Source of the DNA: Chitinasiproducens palmae
Lineage (GTDB): Bacteria > Pseudomonadota > Gammaproteobacteria > Burkholderiales > Burkholderiaceae
NCBI RefSeq assembly: GCF_900095735.1
Contig: NZ_FNLO01000006.1
Location: forward strand, 62,001 to 126,000
DNA: 64,000 nt
Reading direction: 5' to 3'
Shown piece after piece: positions 25,248 to 34,216 of the stretch (positions are counted from its first letter, which is position 1; every line of letters starts with the position of its first letter). Under the pieces are notes generated by a model. It saw only the letters and a program-made list of their open reading frames with translations, ran no database searches and was not told the origin of the DNA. Position numbers and translations under genes: made by a program.

Positions 25248-25737
25248 GTGTCAATCTCGATATAAGGAGGGTCAGTGTTTACCCTCAGCCGAGCAGTTGA
25301 CCATGGGCGCTGCGCGATGCCAAACGAAGAATTCTGCTTAACATTGCAGACGGACTGGCAAGGGGCGCCGACCGCGCGGCGCGAAGCCGCATCGACCTGA
25401 CCTGCAAGCTCGTAGCTCGAAGACAGGTGCCGAGGTTGCCGACGAGCGCCGACGCGATCGTGATCCGGACTTTGCGATCGCATGACCACTCGAGCGACCC
25501 TCTCGGCATGCGGATCGGAGTCGCAGCCGAGCGTCGACGGCCACCGACCAGAACGTGCTCTTCAGCGCGGCGGGCGGAGCGTTAGTGGGTGCCACAGCGC
25601 GACGCAACTCGCGACGCATTGCATGCCGAAGCCGAGGCGGCCCTGAGTCGATGGATCACGCAGCGCCCGTGCGCGGTCGTATCATGACGCCACCCCCGGC
25701 GCCTGCCGCCGCCCGCCCATTCACGACAGGAATCCAT
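25248..25737. other. Intergenic region
   Basis: No gene, repeat or clear regulatory site is seen. It should contain divergent promoters for the MHS transporter and the fumarylacetoacetase-family gene. Confidence 0.4.
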
Positions 25738-26625
25738 ATGCGCTTCGCCTTTTTCCAGACCGGCAGGTCGGCGTCATCCGAGGAAACGCGCACCATCGAG
25801 GTTGCGGTGCAAGCCGGTGAAGCGTGGCTAGACACCGCCGCGCTCGATCTCGACTTCGAGCTGCGGCCGGAGACGCTGCTGGCCCTCGGCGCCGCGGAGC
25901 ATGCAGCGATCGCGCATGCCGCGCGGCGGTCGCACGCTACCGTCGATCTCGCCACCGTCACGCTGCTGCCGCCGGTGGCGCCGACCGCTCGCATCTTCTG
26001 CGTCGGACTCAACTATGCCGACCATGCAGACGAAAGCGCGATGGCCCGGCCCGCGCATCCGGTGATTTTCCTGCGCACGCTGGACAGCTTCGTCGGTGCC
26101 GACGCCCCGCTGGTGAAGCCGCGCGCGTCGGATGCCTTCGACTATGAGGGGGAGATGGTGGCCGTCCTCGGCAGCGGCGGTCGCCGCATCGCCCCGAGCG
26201 ACGCCGCACGCCATATTGCCGCCTATACGATCTGCAACGAAGGCTCGGTGCGCGACTATCAACTCGAGCGCGGCCCGCAGTGGACCATGGGCAAGAACTT
26301 CGCTGCGAGCGGCGCGCTCGGGCCGTGGCTGGTGACCGCGGACGAAGTCCCCTTGCTGGGCAAGGGGCTGGCGATCGAAACGCGCATCAACGGCGAACGT
26401 CTGCAAGCCGCGAATACCGATCAGATGATCTTCGACCTGCCGGCGATCATTGCCTACCTGAGCGAAGCGTTTGTGCTGCGCGCGGGCGACGTGATCGTCA
26501 GCGGCACACCGTCCGGCGTCGGCTTCGCGCGCAAGCCGCCGCGTTTCATGCAGGTCGGCGACCAGGTCGAGGTGGCAATCGCGGGTCTCGGGACCCTGCG
26601 CAATACGGTGGTCGCGGAAGACTGA
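25738..26625 (+). CDS. Fumarylacetoacetate hydrolase-family protein
   Basis: A 295-residue FAH-family enzyme. IFCVGLNYADHADES begins the catalytic domain at about residue 85. FDYEGEMVAVLG supplies metal-binding acids, followed by NEGSVRDYQ, QWTMGKNF and VIVSGTPSGVGFARKPP, the complete metal and substrate segments. Members hydrolyse or decarboxylate acylpyruvates and related beta-diketo acids. The start at 25738 follows GACAGGA and gives the usual length. It stands alone, so the substrate is not indicated. Confidence 0.87.
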   Translation: MRFAFFQTGRSASSEETRTIEVAVQAGEAWLDTAALDLDFELRPETLLALGAAEHAAIAHAARRSHATVDLATVTLLPPVAPTARIFCVGLNYADHADESAMARPAHPVIFLRTLDSFVGADAPLVKPRASDAFDYEGEMVAVLGSGGRRIAPSDAARHIAAYTICNEGSVRDYQLERGPQWTMGKNFAASGALGPWLVTADEVPLLGKGLAIETRINGERLQAANTDQMIFDLPAIIAYLSEAFVLRAGDVIVSGTPSGVGFARKPPRFMQVGDQVEVAIAGLGTLRNTVVAED

Positions 26626-26706
26626 GGGCGACGCGCCCCGTCGGCATGCGGCTCGACCCGGCTGTGCCAACGTTGCCCGGCGCCGTCCAGCTGCGGCAAC
26701 GACTCC

Positions 26707-26758
26707 GGCTACGCCATTCCTGGCGTAGCCGCGAAACCAAGCATGCAGGCGCATGCTT
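26707..26758. repeat. Two adjacent perfect tetraloop hairpins
   Basis: GGCTACGCCA-TTCC-TGGCGTAGCC (26707-26730) is followed 8 bases later by AAGCATGC-AGGC-GCATGCTT (26739-26758). Both stems are perfect, of 10 and 8 bp, with 4-base loops. They lie between the convergent FAH-family and DUF3820-type genes. Read leftward the second hairpin has only short U-runs, so bidirectional termination is possible but not proven. Confidence 0.6.
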
Positions 26759-26861
26759 TGCGTATTTACCGCACATGCGGTTCGCCGGCGCCCGGGCATG
26801 TGCCGCGGTCCGCCACCGACGGCTCGGCTCCGAGCACGGCATCGCCGCTCGACACGGCGAC

Positions 26862-27071
26862 TTACTTCCGCAGCGGCGCGAGCAGGCCCCGCAGGTCGTT
26901 GTGGTCGAGCTCGTGCATCAGGGCCAGCAGCTCGCCGAGCCGTCCGCGCGGAAAACCGGTGCGCGCGAACCACGCCAGATAAGCGCCCGGCAAATCGGCG
27001 AGCACGCGGCCCTGGTACTTGCCGTAAGGCATCGTGATGGTGACGAGGCTTTCCAGATCATCGGCCTGCAT
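26862..27071 (-). CDS. Small DUF3820-family protein
   Basis: A 69-residue protein. TITMPYGKYQGRVLADLPGAYLAWFARTGFPRGRLGELLALMHELDHNDL matches the compact DUF3820 pattern (MPFGKYKG, LPxxYLxW, FPxGxLG). Members are small nucleic-acid-processing-associated or virulence-linked proteins of unsettled function. The start at 27071 is the only one giving the family N-terminus. It stands between convergent and divergent genes as a single unit. Confidence 0.8.
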   Translation of the reverse strand: MQADDLESLVTITMPYGKYQGRVLADLPGAYLAWFARTGFPRGRLGELLALMHELDHNDLRGLLAPLRK

Positions 27072-27193
27072 CGTTGCGCCTCGCGTGGGTGGGAGCGGGT
27101 GAAAGGGGAGCGCAGGGGAGCGCGGGGGGCCGCAGCGGGCCGCAGGGGCCGAAGCGCCGACAGCGGTCCGCGAGCGATGGCGCTCGGCTTGCC

Positions 27194-28096
27194 TCATGGC
27201 CTGCCGGTTTCGCGCAGGGCGGTGGCGAGCGCGTCGATGAACGCATGCGCGACTGGCGGCAGCGTTCGTCCGCGTTTCTTGATGACGGCGATCGGACGGG
27301 CGAACTGCCTGTCGTCGATCTGCCGCACGACCAGCTCCGGCTCCGCGCGTACCTCCCGGGCGCTGCCCGGCAGGATCGTGATGCCAAGCCCGCCGCGCAC
27401 CATCGCCACGGCAGTCATCATGTAGGTCGGCTCGCAACTGACGCGCGGCTGACGGCGCGATCGAGCAAGTGCCGCATCAACCACCTCGCGCACACTCGTG
27501 CCACGCGGGGTCAGCACCAGGGTCTCTCGCGCAATATCCGCGAGGGTGACCCGCGCCTTGCCGGCGAGTCGATGTTCAGCCGGACAGACCACGACGAGCC
27601 GGTCGACCGCGCGATGCAGCACTTCCAGCGCGGGATGCGCGGATGCACCGCCGGTCACGCCGATATCGACCGCCTCGTCGACCACCTGTGCGTCCACTGC
27701 CTGCGCGATCGCGTCGCGAATCTCGAAGGTGACGCCCGGATGAGCGGCACCGAAGCGTTCGATCAGGCGTGGCAGCGCGCTGGCCGCGAAAGTCGGCAGA
27801 CAGGCCAGCCGTACGGTGCCGGTCGTGCCACCGCTCAGCGCGCGCGCGTCGAGCAGCACCTGCTCCATGTCCCGCAACGACTTGCGCAAGGCGGGCAGCA
27901 GGTCACGGCCGAGCGCGCTCAATGCAACGCGGCGGCTGTTGCGGTCGAGCAGACGCGCGCCCACCGTTTCCTCCAGCCGACGGATCTGCACGCTGAGCGC
28001 GGGCTGCGACACATGCAGTTGGGCAGCGGCCCGGGTGAAGCTCGCGGTGTCGGCCACGGCGACGAAGGCACGCAGATCACGCAGCGTCAGGTCCAT
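27194..28096 (-). CDS. LysR-family transcriptional regulator
   Basis: A 300-residue LTTR. The N-terminal winged helix (LRDLRAFVAVADTASFTRAAAQLHVSQPALSVQIRRLEETVG) is followed by a co-inducer-binding domain starting at TTGTVRLACLPTFAAS. It is divergent from the CitMHS transporter over 98 bp containing an inverted repeat, so it probably controls the transporter/AtuA operon. Confidence 0.9.
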   Translation of the reverse strand: MDLTLRDLRAFVAVADTASFTRAAAQLHVSQPALSVQIRRLEETVGARLLDRNSRRVALSALGRDLLPALRKSLRDMEQVLLDARALSGGTTGTVRLACLPTFAASALPRLIERFGAAHPGVTFEIRDAIAQAVDAQVVDEAVDIGVTGGASAHPALEVLHRAVDRLVVVCPAEHRLAGKARVTLADIARETLVLTPRGTSVREVVDAALARSRRQPRVSCEPTYMMTAVAMVRGGLGITILPGSAREVRAEPELVVRQIDDRQFARPIAVIKKRGRTLPPVAHAFIDALATALRETGRP

Positions 28097-28126
28097 ATGA
28101 TTTCGTGATGGCTGCGATCAAATCAT
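28097..28126. promoter_or_regulatory. Inverted repeat in LysR/CitMHS promoter region
   Basis: ATGATTT at 28097-28103 and AAATCAT at 28120-28126 form 7-bp arms with a 16-base centre. They sit immediately upstream of the lysR start and 70-100 bp before the CitMHS gene. Position and symmetry fit an LTTR recognition site. Confidence 0.5.
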
Positions 28127-28194
28127 TTCAATTGTTGTATGGCTCGACGCACCTTACGCTAGCCGGTACTAAATAACAAGATTGGAGACTCGGC

Positions 28195-29499
28195 ATGCTC
28201 GCACTGCTCGGCCTGGGCACGATCGTCGCCCTGTTGGCGGCCATCCTGTCGAAGCGGATGTCGCCGCTGGTGGCCCTCATCATCGTTCCCGTCGTGGCCG
28301 CATTGTTGGGCGGCTTCGGACTTCAGACGAGCAAGTTCGCAATCGATGGCCTGCGCAACCTGGCTCCGGTCGTCGGCATGTTCGTGTTCGCGATCCTGTA
28401 TTTCGGCACGATCACCGATGCCGGCACGCTCGACCCGATCATCGACCGCATCCTGCGCGCGGTGGGCACCCGGCCGACCCGGATCGTGATGGGCACCACG
28501 CTGCTGGCCCTGCTGATTCACCTGGACGGCTCCGGCGCGGTGTGCTTCCTCGTCACGATCCCCGCGATGCTGCCGCTCTACGACCGCCTCAGCATGGACC
28601 GGCGCGTGCTCGCGGCCGCCGTGTCGCTGGCCGCGGGCATCAACTTCCTGCCCTGGACGGGTCCGATGATCCGCGCGTCCGCATCGCTGCACCTGCCGGT
28701 CTCCGCGCTGTTCAACCCGCTGATTCCGGTGCAGCTGGTGGGACTGGTGTTCGTCTTCAGCGTCGCCTATCTGCTGGGCCGCCGCGAGGAAAAGCGTCTG
28801 GGCACCGCTGGCCTGGTCAGCGGCGCACCGTTGCCGCAGCGTGTCCTGAGCGATGACGAAAAGGCGCTGCGCCGCCCGCGCAACTTCTGGTTCAACATCA
28901 TTCTCACCGTAGTGGTGCTGGGCACCATGGTCGTGATGGGGGAGAAGGTGCCGCCGGCCATGATGTTCATGGTAGGCCTCTGCATCGCCCTGATGGTGAA
29001 TTATCCGAATATGGAGATGCAGCGGCGCCGCATCGATGCGCACGCGCGCGCCGCGCTGATGATGGCCGGCATCCTGCTGGCCGCTGGCGTGTTCACCGGC
29101 ATCATGCAGGGCAGCGGCATGCTCAAGGCCATGGCGCAGGCGGCCGTCGGCTTCGTGCCGCCGTCGATGGCGGGACACATCCCGGTCGTGCTGGGCGTGC
29201 TGTCGATGCCGCTCAGCATGCTGTTCGACCCGGACTCCTTCTATTTCGGCGTGCTGCCGGTGATTGCCGAAGTGGCCGGCCAGCTCGGCGTGCCTGCGCT
29301 GCACGTCGGTCAGGCGGCCCTGTTGGGCCAGATGACCACCGGCTTTCCGGTGAGCCCTCTCACTCCAGCGACGTTCCTGGTGGTCGGACCGACCGGCATC
29401 GACCTGGCCGACCATCAACGTTTCACTTTCCCACTGCTGTTTGGCGCGTCGTTGGTCATGACAGTCGCCGCGGTCGTCCTGGGCGTCTTCCCGCTGTGA
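28195..29499 (+). CDS. CitMHS-family citrate/tricarboxylate transporter
   Basis: A 434-residue protein with about 12 membrane segments. Family landmarks are LSKRMSPLVALIIVPVVAALLGGFG, the HLDGSGAVCFLVTIPAMLPLY loop and INFLPWTGPMIRASA. CitMHS proteins import metal-citrate complexes with protons; related members take other carboxylates. TTGGAG precedes the start. It is followed by the AtuA-like pair and preceded by divergent lysR, so the real substrate may be the acid that the AtuA-like proteins act on. Confidence 0.87.
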   Translation: MLALLGLGTIVALLAAILSKRMSPLVALIIVPVVAALLGGFGLQTSKFAIDGLRNLAPVVGMFVFAILYFGTITDAGTLDPIIDRILRAVGTRPTRIVMGTTLLALLIHLDGSGAVCFLVTIPAMLPLYDRLSMDRRVLAAAVSLAAGINFLPWTGPMIRASASLHLPVSALFNPLIPVQLVGLVFVFSVAYLLGRREEKRLGTAGLVSGAPLPQRVLSDDEKALRRPRNFWFNIILTVVVLGTMVVMGEKVPPAMMFMVGLCIALMVNYPNMEMQRRRIDAHARAALMMAGILLAAGVFTGIMQGSGMLKAMAQAAVGFVPPSMAGHIPVVLGVLSMPLSMLFDPDSFYFGVLPVIAEVAGQLGVPALHVGQAALLGQMTTGFPVSPLTPATFLVVGPTGIDLADHQRFTFPLLFGASLVMTVAAVVLGVFPL

Positions 29500-29583
29500 T
29501 CGGCCCGCGCCACTCGCGCGCGCCGCTGCACGCGCCATCGCCGTTCAGCCTGTCGTCCACCGCAGCCACAGGAGTTCATCCGC

Positions 29584-30966
29584 ATGACTGACGCCCTACC
29601 GTCCTCCACCGTTCGCATCGGCGCCGGCGCCGGCTACTCGGGCGATCGCATCGAGCCGGCTGTCGAACTGGCCGAGCATGGCGAACTCGACTACCTCGTT
29701 TTCGAATGCCTTGCGGAACGCACCATCGCGCTGGCCCAGCAACTCCGGCAGGCCGATCCGTCGCACGGCTACGACCCGCTGCTCGACGCCCGCATGCGGG
29801 CAGTCTTGCCGACCGCGCAGCGCCGCGGCGTGCGCATCATCTCGAACATGGGCGCCGCCAATCCGCGCGCCGCGGCGCGCCGCACCGCGCAGATCGCCCG
29901 GGAACTCGGCCTGCCCGCGCTGCGCATCGCCGCGGTGAGTGGAGACGACGTGCTCGCGCAGGTGCGCGCCAGCGGCCTGCGCTTCGAGGAGTCCGGCCAG
30001 CCGGTCGCCGCCTTCGACGATCGGCTGGTCGCAGCCAACGCCTACCTCGGCGCGCAGCCGATCGTCGATGCGTTGGCGGCTGGCGCGGATGTCGTGCTGA
30101 CCGGCCGGGTCGCCGATCCGGCCCTGTTTCTCGCGCCGCTGATCCATCGCTTCGGATGGTCGATGGACGACTGGGATCGCCTGGGCCAAGGCACGGTGGT
30201 TGGCCATCTGCTGGAATGCGCCGGCCAGATCACCGGCGGCTACTTCGCCGATCCGGGCGTCAAGGACATACCGGATCTTGCACGGCTGGGTTTCCCGATC
30301 GGCGAGGTCAGCGCCGACGGTACGGTCGTCATCTGCAAGGTGGCGCACGCCGGCGGCCGTGTCAGCGAGGCGACCTGCAAGGAACAACTGCTTTATGAGA
30401 TTCACGATCCAGCGCGCTACCTGCAACCGGACGTGAGCGCCGACTTCAGCGACGTACGCGTCGCGACGCTCGCGCCCGATCGCGTCCGTGTGACCGGCGG
30501 GCGGGGCCGCGCCCGTCCCGACACGCTGAAGGTGTCGGTGGCCTACCGCGACGGCTTCATGGGCGAAGGACAGATTTCCTACGCCGGCCCGAACGCCGTT
30601 GCGCGCGCGGAACTGGCGCGCGAGATCGTTCGCGAGCGGCTTGCGTTGACCGGTGTCGAAACCAGCGAACTGCGTTTCGACCTGATCGGCGTGGACGCAT
30701 TGCATGGCCCGGCCCGTGCGCGGGAAAGCGGCGCTCATCCCTATGAAGTCCGGCTGCGGGTGGCCGGACGCACCGCCACGCAAGCCGAGGCGATACGCAT
30801 CGGCAACGAGGTTGAAACGCTCTACACCAACGGCCCGGCAGGCGGCGGCGGCGCCAGCAAACAGACGCGCGCGATCGTCGCCGTCCAGTCGGTACTGCTG
30901 CCGCGCAGCGCCGTGCAGCCGCGTTTCGAAATGGTCACGCTCGACGATGCAGCAGGAGAAGCCTGA
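29584..30966 (+). CDS. AtuA-like (DUF1446) acyl-CoA pathway protein
   Basis: A 460-residue DUF1446/AtuA-family protein. VRIGAGAGYSGDRIEPAVELAEHGELDYLVFECLAERTIA is the family N-terminus, and ADVVLTGRVADPALFLAPLIHRFGW and LYTNGPAGGGGASKQTR are conserved later. AtuA is required for acyclic terpene utilisation in pseudomonads, but many homologues occur outside terpene clusters and the reaction is unsettled. It ends 1 bp before the small partner gene. Confidence 0.85.
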   Translation: MTDALPSSTVRIGAGAGYSGDRIEPAVELAEHGELDYLVFECLAERTIALAQQLRQADPSHGYDPLLDARMRAVLPTAQRRGVRIISNMGAANPRAAARRTAQIARELGLPALRIAAVSGDDVLAQVRASGLRFEESGQPVAAFDDRLVAANAYLGAQPIVDALAAGADVVLTGRVADPALFLAPLIHRFGWSMDDWDRLGQGTVVGHLLECAGQITGGYFADPGVKDIPDLARLGFPIGEVSADGTVVICKVAHAGGRVSEATCKEQLLYEIHDPARYLQPDVSADFSDVRVATLAPDRVRVTGGRGRARPDTLKVSVAYRDGFMGEGQISYAGPNAVARAELAREIVRERLALTGVETSELRFDLIGVDALHGPARARESGAHPYEVRLRVAGRTATQAEAIRIGNEVETLYTNGPAGGGGASKQTRAIVAVQSVLLPRSAVQPRFEMVTLDDAAGEA

Positions 30967-30967
30967 G

Positions 30968-31270
30968 ATGGAACTTCGCGAGATCGCGCATACGCGCACC
31001 GGCGACAAAGGCGATACGCTCAACGTATCGGTGATCTGCCATGACCCGGCCGACTATTTGACAATCTGCGAGCAGGTCACCGCCGCGCGGGTGAAGGCGC
31101 ACCTCGCCGACGTGGTGAAGGGCGAGGTGGTTCGCTACGAGTTACCGAACATCGCCGCGTTGAACTTCGTGATGCAGCAAGCGCTCGGGGGCGGCGTCAC
31201 GCGCTCGCTGGCCTTGGACGCACATGGCAAGTCGCTCGGCTCGGCATTGCTTGGCTTGCCGATCGCCTAG
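30968..31270 (+). CDS. AtuA-associated small protein
   Basis: A 100-residue protein. ELREIAHTRTGDKGDTLNVSVICHD is the conserved opening of the small domain that is fused to the C-terminus of AtuA in some species and separate here. LPNIAALNFVMQQALGGGVTRSLALDAHGKSLG is the second conserved part. One base separates it from the large AtuA-like gene, so the two products probably form a complex. Confidence 0.85.
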   Translation: MELREIAHTRTGDKGDTLNVSVICHDPADYLTICEQVTAARVKAHLADVVKGEVVRYELPNIAALNFVMQQALGGGVTRSLALDAHGKSLGSALLGLPIA

Positions 31271-31501
31271 GCTGACGCGCCCCCGTCGCGACCACGCCGC
31301 CGACCGCGTCGGCCAACAGCGGACGACAGCGGACGACAGCCGCGAACATGACCACCCGGCGCGTGTCGACGCCGCTTGCAGTGACCCGGGCGGAGCCTGC
31401 AATCCGCTGTCGCTCCGCCAGACAAGCCGCGGCGGGTGGCCCGTGGCACCCGACCGCCAACGCGTCGGGACGGATACCGCGGCGGAGATTCGGCCGATCG
31501 C

Positions 31502-32419
31502 TTACGACCGGATTGCCCTCTCGAGTTGCGTCTGCACCTCTTCGAAGCTTTCCCGCACCATCCGAGCCAGGCTCTCGGCAAGCGGAGAGAGCCCGACAGT
31601 CGACGGTGCCATCAGGTACGCATGGAAATCGATCGGCTCCTCCAACGGGCGGAAAACGATTGCGGACGACTCCAGGTAGTCATACGCCGCCACTGCCTGC
31701 ACGATGCCGACGCCTACGCCGCGCGACACCATCGTGCACACATTCACACCGTAGCGAACGACCGCGGCGATATCGAGGTCCTTCGAACGCTGCGCGATCA
31801 GCTGCGTCAGGCCCCACCGAATCATGTCGTCGTCCTGGTATGCGATGAACGGATAGCGCAACAGTTCGGCAAGCGCAATCGACTTGTTGCGGGCCAGCCT
31901 GTGTCCCGACGGCACTGCGCAGATCGCGCGCTGCGTCATGTCGCATAAACAATGGAATGACGACAAATCCCGCCCCGCCGCGACGATACCAAGATCCACG
32001 GCGCCAGCCAGCAAACGATCGCGAATCAGGTCGGACGCGCCCAGCGACAGCACCACCTTGCTGTCCTCGTGCAGCTTGCGGAAGCGCGAAATGACACTGC
32101 CAGAGAAGCCGAGGCTGTAGCTGAAGCTGGTTCCGAGCTTCACCGTCGCGGCACGCGGCGCCGCCAGCTGCAGTGCGAACTCGCGCAGGTTGTCGAGGCC
32201 GGCGTAGCGCCGCTGCACCTCCTCGAACAGGAGCATGGCCTCGCGCGTTGGCACCAGGCGTCCACGCTGGCGATCGAAGAGCGTCAAATTCGTCAGCGTC
32301 TCCAGTTCCGACAAGAGCCGGCTTATTCCCGATTGCGATCCGCCGATCAAACTCGCGGCCTTGGTCGTGGTGCGGGTCAGCATCAGCGCTCGGAAAGCAT
32401 CGATATGTCGGAATTCCAT
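31502..32419 (-). CDS. LysR-family transcriptional regulator
   Basis: A 305-residue LTTR whose helix-turn-helix reads FRHIDAFRALMLTRTTTKAASLIGGSQSGISRLLSELE, like the LysR/NocR/OccR branch (regulators of amino-acid and opine genes). The effector domain begins near residue 90. It is divergent from the gamma-glutamyltransferase gene over 112 bp, so it probably governs the peptide uptake operon. The spacer contains no striking palindrome that I can point to. Confidence 0.9.
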   Translation of the reverse strand: MEFRHIDAFRALMLTRTTTKAASLIGGSQSGISRLLSELETLTNLTLFDRQRGRLVPTREAMLLFEEVQRRYAGLDNLREFALQLAAPRAATVKLGTSFSYSLGFSGSVISRFRKLHEDSKVVLSLGASDLIRDRLLAGAVDLGIVAAGRDLSSFHCLCDMTQRAICAVPSGHRLARNKSIALAELLRYPFIAYQDDDMIRWGLTQLIAQRSKDLDIAAVVRYGVNVCTMVSRGVGVGIVQAVAAYDYLESSAIVFRPLEEPIDFHAYLMAPSTVGLSPLAESLARMVRESFEEVQTQLERAIRS

Positions 32420-32531
32420 GCGATCAATATGCTCTGGTCGGAGGGTTCACGTTAACCCGGAAAGTATTTTGACATCGTTGCCGATCTATTTGCATGCGCA
32501 TAGTATCGCCCATTCCTACCCATTAACAGAT

Positions 32532-34187
32532 ATGAAGCGCGTGCGAAATCCACCTGTCGTGCCAACATCGATGATCGTCGCGGCACAGCCCGAAGCTGCC
32601 GAGGCCGGCGCGCGGGTATTGCAGCGCGGGGGCAACGCGGTGGATGCGGCGGTCGCGGCAGCCTTCACGCAATGCGTGGTCGATCCCCTCATGAGCGGCA
32701 TCGCCGGCTACGGGACGATGCAGGTGTCGGAGCCCAATGGCGGCGCACACACGTGCATCGACTTCTGCGCACGCGCGCCGCTTGCCATCACGCCCGACAT
32801 CTGGGCCGACAAGCGCATCAGCGAAACCAGCGACGGCTACGCGTTCGTCGTCGAAGGCAACCTCAACGACGCCGGCTATCTGTCGATCGGCACGCCCGGC
32901 ACATTGGCCGGTCTCGAGCATGCGCTCCGGCGCTTCGGAACGCTCGACCTGGCCGATGTGCTCGCCGACGCGATCGGCTACGCGCGCAACGGTTTCCGCA
33001 TGCGGCCGCACATGTACCACTATTGTGCGATCGAACAGGCAAAGGGCGGGATGATGCAGACGCCGCAGCGCCTCAAGCTGTCGAGCACCGGGCGGCGGGT
33101 GTATTTCCGGGAAGATGGCAGTTCGAAGCGCCTCGGCGACGTGATCGTCAATCCCGACTACGCCGACACGCTGGAACGTATCGCAAGGGCGGGCATCGAC
33201 ACCTTCTATCGCGGCGAGATCGCGGAGCAGATCGACGCCGACATGCGCAAGCACGGCGGGCTACTGTCGCGTCGCGATCTGGCGACCTACGCGGTCAGGG
33301 AAGTGGCGCCGATCTGGAGCACCTACCGGGGCTTCGACATTGCCGGCTTCCCGCCGCCGGCAGCCGGCCTCACCCTGATCCAGAGCCTGAACATCCTTGA
33401 ATGCTTCGATCTGCGCGGCATGGGACACAACACGCCCGCCTATCTGACAACGCTGGCCGAAACATTGAAGCGGGTGACGATCGACAAGGACACGCTGATC
33501 GGCGACCCCGAGTTCGTCGACGTCCCAGTGGAAATGCTGGCGTCCAAAGCGCACGCGCGCAAGCACGCCGACGCGATTCGCGCGGGCGAGCGCGCCAATG
33601 TCGCACGAATCGATGCGGGTGCCGAGCCGAAGGACACCACCCAGGTTTGCGTGATCGACCGCAATGGCATGGCCGTCACATTGACGCATACCCTCGGCAC
33701 CAACTCCGGCGTCATTACCGACGGCCTGGGCTTCCTTTATAACGGCCTGATCAGCGGCTTCGACCCACGGCCCGGCCGGCCGGGCTCGATCAGCCCGGGC
33801 AAGAGCCGCACCAGTGCACAGTGTCCGACGATCCTGTTCAGGAATGGCGCACCGGTCGTCGCAATCGGCGCGCCGGGCGGCACCGCGATCAACCCCGCGC
33901 TAACGCAAAGCATCGTGAACGTCGTCGATTTCGACATGCCGATCGTCGAAGCCGTCTCGGCACCGCGCGTATCGGTCACCAGCAATGTGATCGAGGTATC
34001 GAATCGGATCCCTCGCTATGTAACCGATGTGCTCGAATCCGATGGCTACCCGGTCACGCGCTCGCCAATGGGCTTCGCGTTCGCCGCGCCGCATGCGATC
34101 ACGCGGCTCGCCGGGAGACTGGCGGGAGCGGCCGACCCGCAGCGCGACGGCGTCGCACTGGCAGTCGCACACGAACCGAAGGCGTGA
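32532..34187 (+). CDS. ggt: Gamma-glutamyltransferase-family Ntn hydrolase
   Basis: A 551-residue GGT-family proenzyme. QPEAAEAGARVLQRGGNAVDAAVAAAF is the N-terminal signature and FCARAP carries the Arg that holds the gamma-glutamyl carboxylate. Autocleavage should occur before Thr369 in DTTQVCVIDRNGMAVTLTHTLG; the usual TTH is TTQ here. Late motifs GFDPRPGRPGSISPGKSR and GAPGGTAINPAL complete the active site. No signal peptide, so it acts in the cytoplasm. It precedes a binding protein, M20 peptidase and ABC genes in tight order. That suggests a gamma-glutamyl compound is imported and cleaved. The start lacks a clear Shine-Dalgarno sequence. Confidence 0.88.
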   Translation: MKRVRNPPVVPTSMIVAAQPEAAEAGARVLQRGGNAVDAAVAAAFTQCVVDPLMSGIAGYGTMQVSEPNGGAHTCIDFCARAPLAITPDIWADKRISETSDGYAFVVEGNLNDAGYLSIGTPGTLAGLEHALRRFGTLDLADVLADAIGYARNGFRMRPHMYHYCAIEQAKGGMMQTPQRLKLSSTGRRVYFREDGSSKRLGDVIVNPDYADTLERIARAGIDTFYRGEIAEQIDADMRKHGGLLSRRDLATYAVREVAPIWSTYRGFDIAGFPPPAAGLTLIQSLNILECFDLRGMGHNTPAYLTTLAETLKRVTIDKDTLIGDPEFVDVPVEMLASKAHARKHADAIRAGERANVARIDAGAEPKDTTQVCVIDRNGMAVTLTHTLGTNSGVITDGLGFLYNGLISGFDPRPGRPGSISPGKSRTSAQCPTILFRNGAPVVAIGAPGGTAINPALTQSIVNVVDFDMPIVEAVSAPRVSVTSNVIEVSNRIPRYVTDVLESDGYPVTRSPMGFAFAAPHAITRLAGRLAGAADPQRDGVALAVAHEPKA

Positions 34188-34216
34188 ACACCTCAACCCG
34201 CAAGGAGACGATTTCG

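Noticed and set aside
28159-29538. A 459-codon frame antisense to the CitMHS transporter
   Set aside because: Composition is typical of an antisense shadow (Gln, His, Arg, Asp repeats), while the plus-strand frame has clear family motifs and a good ribosome site.
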